Below are positions 34,766-45,212 of a DNA stretch of 64,000 nt, piece after piece (positions within the stretch are counted from its first letter, which is position 1; every line of letters begins with the position of its first letter). The translations under genes and the position numbers were made by a program. Source of the stretch: Epinephelus fuscoguttatus (lineage: Eukaryota > Chordata > Actinopteri > Perciformes > Serranidae). Below the pieces are notes generated by a model that was not told the DNA's origin, did not search any database, and saw only the letters and a list, made by a program, of their open reading frames with translations. The stretch covers positions 535,001-599,000 of the forward strand of contig NC_064767.1 in NCBI RefSeq assembly GCF_011397635.1. Reading direction: 5' to 3'.

Positions 34766-37025
34766 AGACAATAAAGACCAATTGACTGATGGATGTACAG
34801 ACGGACATGTGTGACTTAGTAAGAAGTCTGAAACTGCGACGTGGTGTTCTTCTTTAACAGTGATGTCATGATGCACCAGGAGGTAAATGAAAACCTGTCA
34901 CAGGTGTGTTGTCAGACTCGGGCGGCGGTCAGTCTGGTTAAAGTTCTCGACACACATGAGAAATTACCCTGAAATTCAAACACTGTGTCTCCAGAAGGTG
35001 AACCCAAGGGACGCTGCCGATAGGACGGCCTGGTAACCATAGTGACAGTCTGACATCATGTTTGTGTTAGACTTTTGCGGACATCATGGAGCGTGATCAG
35101 GCTGGGTATGGAAATTTTATATCTTCTTTGGTACTAAATGTGTCTGTAGCTCAGAGTTTAAAATCAGGTTCTGATAACTGACATCAAATTTCCGAAACGT
35201 GATTTTGTTGACTTCCTAATTTAAATCTTAATTTATCCAGTTTTGGTTTTCGCTTGGCGTCTCCTCAGACATTTAACAGCTGATTTGGTCATAAACCTGC
35301 AGGCAGACGGGATGAACTTCCAACATCAGCGTTTGTTTACCTGTTAATGTTTTGGGCTCCCAGTCTGCGCTAACCTACAGAGCTAACTGGCTTGGATAGC
35401 ACTGTTACTGCTACTAGCTGCCATTTCTCACCGTAGTATGTTAGCTAGCCTGTGCCAACAGATAGCATCAAAGTTTGTGCCTGTAGTAAAAGAAATAATT
35501 TTACCATTATTTCAAATCAGTAAAAACTGTCAGGCTGTCATAACATCGTGCTGCGTGTTCACCCTCGACTGTTTGTAAAGCAGCGACAGAAATATTAAGC
35601 CTGAGTTTTATTACTTTGAATGACACTTTTGGTTGACGTAAAGCGTCCATGTTTGTTCGGTTTTCCTGAAATTTCTTTATTAATGAACACCAAGTCAAAG
35701 ATAGATTCTCAGTTGTAAAAACAACTTGGATGTAAAAGCTAATTACGAGTCAGAAGGTGTTATGTATAAATTTTAGCATGTTGGAAAGTTAGCATGGTGA
35801 TAGAGCCCTGCAGGAATGAGTTAGCATGTTAGCACTTCCTGTTTCCTTGTCTCAAAGTCAGTGTGTTTTTGGAGATGTGTGAAATAAGGACTGTGGTTAA
35901 CACCAGTTGAGACCCCACTGTCAGTTTACAGCTTAATGTGTTTTTAACCGGTGTCTAAATGAGACTACAGAACGTCATCACGCCCAACACGACTTTACCA
36001 ACATCGTCCCCCTGCAGAGTTCCAGAGCCACTGTATGAGACATGCACATGCGCAAGCTCGAGAAGACGGGGTATCTGTCAGTCACAGTCTCCTGTCAGTC
36101 AAACCCTTACCAGTTTTTAATTCAGCCAATCACTTAACAGCAGTGCGAGGAGTCAACATTTCAACTAGCTAGCATCCGCGTATCAACTCCCCAATCATAA
36201 TAAAATAGTGCAACTTCAACCACTGCTCATTTTAGAAGGACCACGGCAGGATAACGTGTCCTCTGTTTAAATTATCGGACAGTTAACGGACAATAAATCA
36301 TAGCTGTTTGTTTCTGGCTGCTAGCGTTAGCTAACACAGCTAGCAGAGCTCGCTGATGATTCAGCTGCTTTACTTTGAGAAACGAATTTTTCTGATCGTG
36401 TTTGTTGTTTTGACATTTTCTTTGTTTTTGAAATGAGGTGCCAAATGTTCAAATTTAAATCTGTGACCAGGATCTTTATTTGCACGAAGATGTTTAATTC
36501 TGTTTTAAACATTTAAAACGTGACGGCAGAAACACGTTTCTTTCACAGTAGTTTTGATGTGTATTTTTAGCTTCCTGGCTCGTCGCTGACGACGGACTGA
36601 TTTCTCTCTGTCAACTCTTTTCCTTCAGTTGTGTTTGAACCTGTTCTGCAGCTTTTCAGCTTCCTTTCAATAAAAACAAATCATGAAATCTGTTCATTTG
36701 TTCTCTAAATATTCCTTTAACCTTCGTAACACCTGTTTGTTTTCCTTTTTACCTCAGTGACGTCAGAGTTCATCTGTAGGTTAAAGTCAAAGTTCTTGTG
36801 ATGATCTCACATGTTATGAGCTGTTAGCTCTTTCCTAATAAACATTTCTGTGACAGTTTGAACACACGAGACACGTGGCTGCTGTTCATGACTGTGACCA
36901 GCAGGTGGCGTCTGCACTCAACACAACCACAGATTAAAGAGGACGCAGTTTCTTCTTCACTGCGTCACTGAGTGTTTTTGTACAGGAAATAAATCTGCAG
37001 GAAAAGTTCAGTTAAAAATGTTGGT
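34766..37025 (+). other. APMAP 3' UTR and APMAP-CST7 intergenic region
   Basis: No gene is supported. An AATAAA occurs only five bases after the APMAP stop (34770), probably too close to act. Better candidates are AATAAA at 36669-36674 (about 1.9 kb downstream) and 36988-36993. A CTCF-like motif is at 36898-36911. Confidence 0.4.
36898..36911 (+). promoter_or_regulatory. CTCF-like motif between convergent genes
   Basis: CCAGCAGGTGGCGT fits the CTCF core at all but the last position. It lies between the convergent 3' ends of APMAP and CST7. Confidence 0.35.
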
Positions 37026-37031
37026 TTTATT
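37026..37031 (-). terminator. cst7: Polyadenylation signal, CST7
   Basis: AATAAA on the minus strand, about 93 bases beyond the CST7 stop codon, giving a short, normal 3' UTR. Confidence 0.6.
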
Positions 37032-37123
37032 TTTCAGTGCAGAGTTGAGTTTGACAGGTGAGCGGAGACGGAGAGCAGCAGGTGAGGATGATGGAGGATG
37101 AAGGTGGGACGCAGCCGGTGGTT

Positions 37124-39697
37124 TCAGGATGAACAGGTGAATTGTCTGACCATGGTCTTGTTCTCCCAGGGAATCACCCAGACCTCTGTGTGACACTGAA
37201 ACGTCTGAAAGACACAACAGGAAGTAGAATTTTAACCACAAACCCTCTGAACACAGCGTCACAGACGTGTTGTGGTTTAACAAGACTCCAGGAAGTAGTC
37301 CAGCACATGATGTCATCTAACTGAGAAGCAAAGAGTCAAACTGTCCCCGCCCGTCCTGCTGAGTCACCTGGTGCAGGTCGTCACCTTCAGGCTGAACGTC
37401 ACAGTTGGACAGATCTCTGTTGTTGTCTCGTTTACGGCAGACGGTTCGGGTCATGTCCAAATCCACGGCGTACAGAGCTCCCTCAACGACCTGAAACACA
37501 GTGTTTTTGTCTCCTGTAAATCCTTCACATCTCCTCATGTCAGATTCAGCCTGTGACATCATGTAAGAGTATTTTAGGTTGACCTGCCTTTGACCTTTGA
37601 CCCCACAGAAATGATGCGTTTCCTGTGTCGTACCTTCATCTGTGCTCTGGTGATGCTGAGGGGTTTGAAGATGAAGATGTCATTTGACATGTTGTTGTAG
37701 AAGGAGACGGCGCTGTCCACGGCCTGCAGAGGGCCCGGGTCCATCTTGCTGATATCCCGCCATGTTCCAACCATGGGGCCGCCATCTTGGCTGCCCTCTG
37801 CTGACGTCACAGCTGCAGAGGAAGAGGAGGACAGACACAGATGGACAGAGACCTGAACAAGGTGCCAACATGTGTACAGTCTGTGGCTGTGTTTGTTTAT
37901 TTCCTTTATTAATCCCCCTGAGGGGAAATTCAATGTTTTCACTCTTGCTTGTCAGTTACACACAGGTCTGAAAGACACACACATGCACAAACAGGACCTA
38001 TACATGCACAAAGTGGAGAGATGTCAGAGTGAGGGGGCTGCCCTTTGGTCAGGCGCCCCGAGCAGTTGGGGGGTTCGGTGCCTTGCTCAAGGGCACCTCG
38101 GCAGTGCCCAAGAGGTGAACTGGCACCTCTCCAGCCACCAGTCCACGCTCCATATTTTGGTCCGGACGGGGACTCGAACAGGCGACCCTCCGGTTCCCAA
38201 CCCAAGTCCCTATGGACTGAGCTACTGCCGCCCCAAGAGAGAGGGTGGTGTCTGTGTGTGTGTCTGTGTGTGTGTGTGTCTCTGTGTGTGTCTCTGTGTC
38301 TCTGTGTGTCTGTGTGTGTCTGTGTCTCTGTGTGTCTCAGTGTGTCTGTGTGTCTGTGTGTCTCAGTGTGTCTGTGTGTCTGTGTCTCTGTGTGTCTCAG
38401 TGTGTCTGTGTGTCTGTGTCTCTGTGTGTCTGTGTGTCTCTGTGTCTCTGTGTGTCTGTGTCTCTGTGTGTCTCAGTGTGTCTGTGTGTCTCTGTGTCTC
38501 TGTGTGTCTGTGTGTGTGTGTGTGTGTGTCTGTGTCTCTGTGTGTCTGTGTGTCTGTGTCTCTGTGTGTCTGTGTCTCTGTGTGTCTGTGTCTCTGTGTG
38601 TCTCTGTGTCTGTGTCTCTGTGTGTCTGTGTCTCTGTGTGTCTGTGTCTCTGTGTGTCTCTGTGTGTGTGTGTGTGTGTCTGTGTCTCTGTGTGTCTCTG
38701 TGTCTGTGTCTCTGTGTGTCTGTGTCTGTGTGTGTCTGTGTGTCTCTGTCTCTGTGTGTCTGTGTCTCTGTGTCTGTATCTCTGTGTCTCTGTGTGTCTG
38801 TGTGTGTCTCTGTGTCTCTGTGTATCTCTGTGTGTGTGTGTCTCTGTGTCTCTGTGTGTCTGTGTGTCTGTGTGTGTGTGTGTGTCTCTGTGTGTGTGTG
38901 TCTCTGTGTCTCTGTGTGTCTGTGTGTGTGTGTGTCTCTGTCTGTGTCTCTGTGTCTCTGTGTGTCTCTGTGTGTCTCTGTGTCTCTCTGTGTGTCTGTG
39001 TGTCTCTGTGTGTCTGTGTCTCTCTGTGTGTCTGTGTGTCTCTGTGTGTCTCTGTGTCTCTCTGTGTGTCTGTGTGTCTCTGTGTGTCTGTGTGTCTCTG
39101 TGTCTCTGTGTGTCTCTGTGTCTCAGTGTGTCTGTGTCTGTGTGTGTGTGTGTCTCTGTGTGTGTGTGTGTCTCTGTGTGTGTGTGTCTCTGTCTGTGTC
39201 TCTGTGTGTGTCTGTGTGTGTCTGTGTGTGTCTGTGTGTCTGTGTCTGTGTGTCTGTGTCTGTGTGTCTGTGTGTCTCTGTGTGTCTCTGTGTCTCTGTG
39301 TGTCTCTGTGTCTCTGTGTGTCTCTGTGTGTCTTTGTCTCTTTGTCTCTGGGACGGAGGAGTTTGACTCAGCAGAATTTTCTTTTCATCATGAACAAAGT
39401 TTTTCTTCAGAAACTAAAACAGCTGTTTTTAATAAATTCACCTTAAACTGAAATATGGAGATAAAAATACTAAAAATCAGTTTTATTTAAACAAATAAAC
39501 GTTGTGTCTCAGTCTAAAAACTGTCCCCGTCTTTGTCCACTATGTCTCTGAGATGGACAGAAGCTGATTAAAAACCTGACCAGGTGAGAAACGAGAATCT
39601 TCTAAACTTCTCTTTAAACCCTGAGAAAGGAAACAGGAAGTCTTTTACCCAGGACGGTGAGCAGAGAGACGAGCAGCAGTGTCTTCGGTCCCATCAT
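37124..39697 (-). CDS. cst7: Cystatin F (secreted/lysosomal cysteine-protease inhibitor)
   Basis: Type 2 cystatin that inhibits papain-like cathepsins; mammalian cystatin F works in immune-cell lysosomes. Minus-strand exons: 39697-39649, 37812-37634, 37490-37368, 37204-37124, 143 codons plus TGA, phases consistent. Exon 1 encodes a signal peptide ([16 protein letters not shown]). The mature part keeps [20 protein letters not shown], strongly like mammalian cystatin F (NND-F-FK--ITRA), four cysteines (TVCRK, LSNC, TFQC, FTC) for the two standard disulfides, and the second-loop PW (VIPWEN). The first loop reads KVVEG where the family has QxVxG, so glutamine is replaced by lysine. An N-M-S sequon sits where human cystatin F has N-C-T. 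The two dimer-forming cysteines of human cystatin F are absent. Intron 1 contains a SINE and 1.1 kb of microsatellite. Position beside APMAP, on the opposite strand, supports CST7. Confidence 0.9.
37890..38236 (-). mobile_element. tRNA-derived SINE in CST7 intron 1
   Basis: Minus strand begins GGCGGCAGTAGCTCAGTCCA (A box), followed by TGTTCGAGTCCC (B box) at tRNA-like spacing. A body including GGTGCCTTGCTCAAGGGCAC (seen on the plus strand) follows, ending near CCCTCAGGGGGATTAAT. The head is clearly tRNA-like; the family is very common in spiny-rayed fish from memory. It lacks a cloverleaf-length isolated tRNA, so it is not a functional tRNA gene. Confidence 0.75.
38244..39352. repeat. TGTG/TCTC microsatellite, 1.1 kb
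   Basis: Unbroken TGTG, TGTC and TCTC words. It starts a few bases from the 5' end of the neighbouring SINE and lies in CST7 intron 1 (CA/GA-rich in the transcript). All three plus-strand frames are open over hundreds of codons; these are artefacts. Confidence 0.95.
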
Positions 39698-40160
39698 GTC
39701 CTCTGTTTGTGTCTCTGTAAGGACACGTCTGTGTTTCCTGTGAGGCGGCGACACTCTGACCTCAGATCAGTGTGAACTACCTGTCATGTTTGCTGCAGGA
39801 CCGGTTTGTTTAACTTCTTTTGCAGGTCACTTCCTGTTGGTGTGAACACTTCCTGTAGCTGCTGAGTCATGTTCACTGAGTCAGGCTCCAAACCTCAGAA
39901 GAACTGTGTTTCCCAGCATGCACTGCAGCTGAGCTCCGTCCCAGCTGACAGCCATCAGCACTCACACAGGTGTGGACAGGTGAACCAGTCCGTCCAGTCT
40001 GTTTGTCTCACAGTGGAGTGAAATACAAAACATTTTAAGTCAACAAAAAATCAAAATGTTTTAAGTCAGTGAAAACGAAAAACATTTGCATTGATAAAGA
40101 TTCAAAAAGTTTTAGTTGAAGAAATTAAAAAAAAATTAAGTCAATTAAAATTAATTATGT
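39698..40160 (-). promoter_or_regulatory. cst7: Region upstream of CST7
   Basis: Non-coding sequence immediately 5' of the CST7 start, containing repeated CACTTCCTGT words (ETS-like GGAA cores on the minus strand at about 39829, 39850). A myeloid-type ETS promoter would be reasonable but is inference only. Confidence 0.3.
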
Positions 40161-43100
40161 ATGACGATAACATGTTTATTGACTCGTCTGTGTGTGACCC
40201 GTCCAGCATGACATGAATATAACACGTTTATTGACTCGTCTGTGTGTGACCCGTCCAGCATGACGTGAATATAACACGTTTATTGACTCGTCTGTGTGTG
40301 ACCCGTCCAGCATGACATCAATATAACATGTTTATTAACTCGTCTGTGTGTGACCCGTCCAGCATGACGTGAATATAACATGTTTACTGACTCGTCTGTG
40401 TGTGACCCGTCCAGCATGACATCAATATAACATGTTTATTGACTTGTCTGTGTGTGACCCATCTAACATGACATCAATATAACATGTTTATTGACTTGTC
40501 TGTGTGTGACCCGTCCAGCATGACATCAATATAACATGTTTATTGACTCGTCTGTGTGTGACCCGTCCAGCATGACATCAATATAATACGTTTATTGACT
40601 CGTCTGTGTGTGACCCGTCCAGCATGACATCAATATAACATGTTTATTGACCTGTCTGTGTGTGACCCGTCCAGCATGACATCAATATAATACGTTTATT
40701 GACTTGTCTGTGTGTGACCCGTCCAGCATGACATCAATATAACACGTTTATTGACTCGTCTGTGTGTGACCCGTCCAGCATGACGTGAATATAACACGTT
40801 TATTGACTCGTCTGTGTGTGACCCGTCCTGCATGACGTGAATATAACACGTTCATTGACTCGTCTGTGTGTGACCCGTCCTGCATGACGTGAATATAACA
40901 CGTTTATTGACTCGTCTGTGTGTGACCCGTCCAGCATGACATCAATATAACACGTTTATTGACTTGTCTGTGTGTGACCCGTCCAGCATGACATCAATAT
41001 AACATGTTTATTGACTTGTCTGTGTGTGACCCGTCCAGCATGACATCAATATAACATGTTCATTGACTCGTCTGTGTGTGACCCGTCCAGCATGACGTGA
41101 ATATAACACGTTTATTGACTCGTCTGTGTGTGACCCGTCCAGCATGACGTGAATATAACACGTTTATTGACTCGTCTGTGTGTGACCCGTCCAGCATGAC
41201 ATCAATATAACATGTTTACTGACTCGTCTGTGTGTGACCCGTCCAGCATGACGTGAATATAACATGTTTATTGACCTGTCTGTGTGTGACCCGTCCAGCA
41301 TGACGTGAATATAACACGTTTATTGATTTGTCTGTGTGTGACCCGTCCAGCATGACATCAATATAACATGTTTATTGACTTGTCTGTGTGTGACCCGTCC
41401 AGCATGACATCAATATAACATGTTTATTGACCTGTCTGTGTGTGACCCGTCCAGCATGACGTGAATATAACACGTTTATTAACTCGTCTGTGTGTGACCC
41501 ATCTAACATGACATCAATATAACATGTTTATTGACTCGTCTGTGTGTGACCCGTCCAGCATGACATCAATATAACATGTTTATTGACTTGTCTGTGTGTG
41601 ACCCGTCCAGCATGACATCAATATAATACGTTTATTGACTTGTCTGTGTGTGACCCGTCCAGCATGACATCAATATAACATGTTTATTGACTTGTCTGTG
41701 TGTGACCCGTCCAGCATGACATCAATATAACATGTTTATTGACTTGTCTGTGTGTGACCCATCTAACATGACATCAATATAACATGTTTATTGACTTGTC
41801 TGTGTGTGACCCGTCCAGCATGACATCAATATAACATGTTTATTGACTCGTCTGTGTGTGACCCGTCCAGCATGACATCAATATAACATGTTTATTGACT
41901 TGTCTGTGTGTGACCCGTCCAGCATGACATCAATATAACATGTTTATTGACTTGTCTGTGTGTGACCCGTCCAGCATGACATCAATATAACATGTTTATT
42001 GACTTGTCTGTGTGTGACCCGTCCAGCATGACATCAATATAATACGTTTATTGACTTGTCTGTGTGTGACCCGTCCAGCATGACATCAATATAATACGTT
42101 TATTGACTTGTCTGTGTGTGACCCGTCCAGCATGACATCAATATAACATGTTTATTGACTTGTCTGTGTGTGACCCGTCCAGCATGACATCAATATAACA
42201 CGTTTATTGACTTGTCTGTGTGTGACCCGTCCAGCATGACATCAATATAACATGTTTATTGACTCGTCTGTGTGTGACCCGTCCAGCATGACATCAATAT
42301 AACATGTTTATTGACTTGTCTGTGTGTGACCCGTCAGCATGACATCAATATAACACGCTTATTGACTTGTCTGTCCAGCATGACGTGAATATAACACGTT
42401 TATTGACTCGTCTGTGTGTGACCCGTCCAGCATGACATGAATATAACATGTTTATTGACCTGTCTGTGTGTGACCCGTCCAGCATGACATCAATATAACA
42501 TGTTTATTGACTCGTCTGTGTGTGACCCGTCCAGCATGACATCAATATAACATGTTTATTGACTCGTCTGTGTGTGACCCGTCCAGCATGACATCAATAT
42601 AATACGTTTATTGACTTGTCTGTGTGTGACCCGTCCAGCATGACATCAATATAATACGTTTATTGACTTGTCTGTGTGTGACCCGTCCAGCATGACATCA
42701 ATATAACATGTTTATTGACTTGTCTGTGTGTGACCCGTCCAGCATGACATCAATATAACATGTTTATTGACTCGTCTGTGTGTGACCCGTCCAGCATGAC
42801 ATCAATATAATACGTTTATTGACTTGTCTGTGTGTGACCCGTCCAGCATGACATCAATATAATACGTTTATTGACTCGTCTGTGTGTGACCCGTCCAGCA
42901 TGACATCAATATAACATGTTTACTGACTCGTCTATGTGTGACCCGTCCAGCATGACGTGAATATAACATGTTTATTGACCTGTCTGTGTGTGACCCGTCC
43001 AGCATGACGTGAATATAACACGTTTATTGACTCGTCTGTGTGTGACCCGTCCAGCATGACATCAATATAACATGTTTATTGACTTGTCTGTGTGTGACCC

Positions 43101-44375
43101 GTCCAGCATGACATCAATATAACATGTTTATTGACTTGTCTGTGTGTGACCCGTCCAGCATGACGTGAATATAACACGTTTATTGACTTGTCTGTGTGTG
43201 ACCCGTCCAGCATGACATCAATATAACATGTTTATTGACTCGTCTGTGTGTGACCCGTCCAGCATGACATCAATATAACATGTTTATTGACTCGTCTGTG
43301 TGTGACCCGTCCAGCATGACATCAATATAACATGTTTATTGACTCGTCTGTGTGTGACCCGTCCAGCATGACATCAATATAACATGTTTATTGACTGGTC
43401 TGTGTGTGACCCGTCCAGCATGACATCAATATAACAGGTTTATTGACTTGTCTGTGTGTGACCCGTCCAGCATGACATCAATATAACATGTTTATTGACT
43501 CGTCTGTGTGTGACCCGTCCAGCATGACATCAATATAACATGTTTATTGACTTGTCTGTGTGTGACCCGTCCAGCATGACATCAATATAACACGTTTATT
43601 GACTTGTCTGTGTGTGACCCGTCCAGCATGACATGAATATAACATGTTTATTAACTCGTCTGTGTGTGACCCGTCCAGCATGACGTGAATATAACATGTT
43701 TATTGACCTGTCTGTGTGTGACCCGTCCAGCATGACGTGAATATAACACGTTTATTGATTTGTCTGTGTGTGACCCGTCCAGCATGACATGAATATAACA
43801 TGTTTATTGACCCATCTGTGTGTGACCCGTCCAGCATGACGTGAATATAACACGTTTATTAACTCGTCTGTGTGTGACCCATCTAACATGACGTGAATAT
43901 AACATGTTTATTGACCTGTCTGTGTGTGACCCGTCCAGCATGACGTGAATATAACACGTTTATTGATTTGTCTGTGTGTGACCCGTCCAGCATGACGTGA
44001 ATATAACATGTTTATTGACCCATCTGTGTGTGACCCGTCCAGCATGACGTGAATATAACACGTTTATTGATTTGTCTGTGTGTGACCCGTCCAGCATGAC
44101 GTGAATATAACATGTTTATTGACCCATCTGTGTGTGACCCGTCCAGCATGACATGAATATAACATGTTTATTGACCCATCTGTGTGTGACCCGTCCAGCA
44201 TGACGTGAATATAACACGTTTATTAACTCGTCTGTGTGTGACCCATCTAACATGACATGAATATAACATGTTTATTGACCCATCTGTGTGTGACCCGTCC
44301 AGCATGACGTGAATATAACACGTTTATTTGTCTGTGTGTGCATGTTTATTGACCCATCTGTGTGTACCCATCTGT
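40161..44375. repeat. 52-bp satellite-like array, about 81 copies
   Basis: Unit: TTGACTCGTCTGTGTGTGAC, CCGTCCAGCATGAC, then a variable part and TGTTTA. Two linked variants dominate, ATCAATATAACATG and GTGAATATAACACG, plus rarer ATCTAACATG and AATACG forms. The GTGA type is commoner near both ends and the ATCA type fills the middle. Every frame has stops. A few truncated units occur near 42330-42380 and at the right edge. Confidence 0.96.
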
Positions 44376-45212
44376 GTGTGACATATGGGCCAGAGCTGAT
44401 CCATCACAGTCTGTGGTGAGTCTGACTTTATTTCTATTTATTTACCATATTTATTTATGTGTTTATTTATTCTGAAATAAAGAGGAGGATAGTGGGAGAA
44501 CAGTACAGGAGGAGGACGACAGAGACAGATGTCCTGGTCGTCCCCGCCGGTGTAGCTGAGACATGGAGGACTGAAGCTGCTCATATTCTTATCAATAATT
44601 AATAATAAAATACATGATGAAATAAAAACATCAATTATTTAATAAATGTTTAAATTATTTTAAAAATGAAACACATGCACAGAAACAGAAAAATAAATTA
44701 AATGTATTTATATATGTATTTATTTTCATGTTATTACCCAAATTATTAACCTTAACTTTACATTTAGTACGCATCTCTACTTTCACAAACCTGACCTACG
44801 TAACTTTACGTTAGGTACATAACTTTAATTTTCAAAACTAACTGTTGTAACTTTATGTGAAGTATGTGACTTTACTTTCTGAAACATATCCTACGTAACT
44901 TTGCCTTAGGTACATAACTTTACATACGTCACATGAAGATAACTCAACCTAAAGAACTTTACGTTAAGTCATGTTTGTTTATGAGATTATAAACACTTAA
45001 ATCTTTCCCTGTATTGTGTGTTTGTGAGTCTGTGTATAGATGTGTATTAAGATGCAGCTCAGAGACAAACGGACAAACATTTATTTTATCACTGCCTTTA
45101 AATACAAACATGTTCATATGTGAAAAGTAACATTAGAACTTAAATGTTTATTTCTTATGATTTCTAGAACCTTCCCTTCAGTCTGACTCTGAATCAGTCC
45201 CAGCTGAGAGAC
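44376..45212 (+). other. Upstream region of GIMAP gene
   Basis: AT-rich sequence with repeated TACGTAACTTTAC/GGTACATAACTTT phrases (44760-44970), suggesting a small degenerate repeat. No exon was recognised; the GIMAP promoter is presumably here or further left. Confidence 0.4.

Noticed and set aside
37890-38236. A tRNA gene on minus
   Set aside because: A and B boxes are tRNA-like, but the body is about 350 bases with a SINE-type continuation and no convincing acceptor stem.
37872-39446. Frames of 524, 468 and 373 codons on plus
   Set aside because: All arise from TGTG/TCTC microsatellite and overlap the CST7 intron on the other strand.
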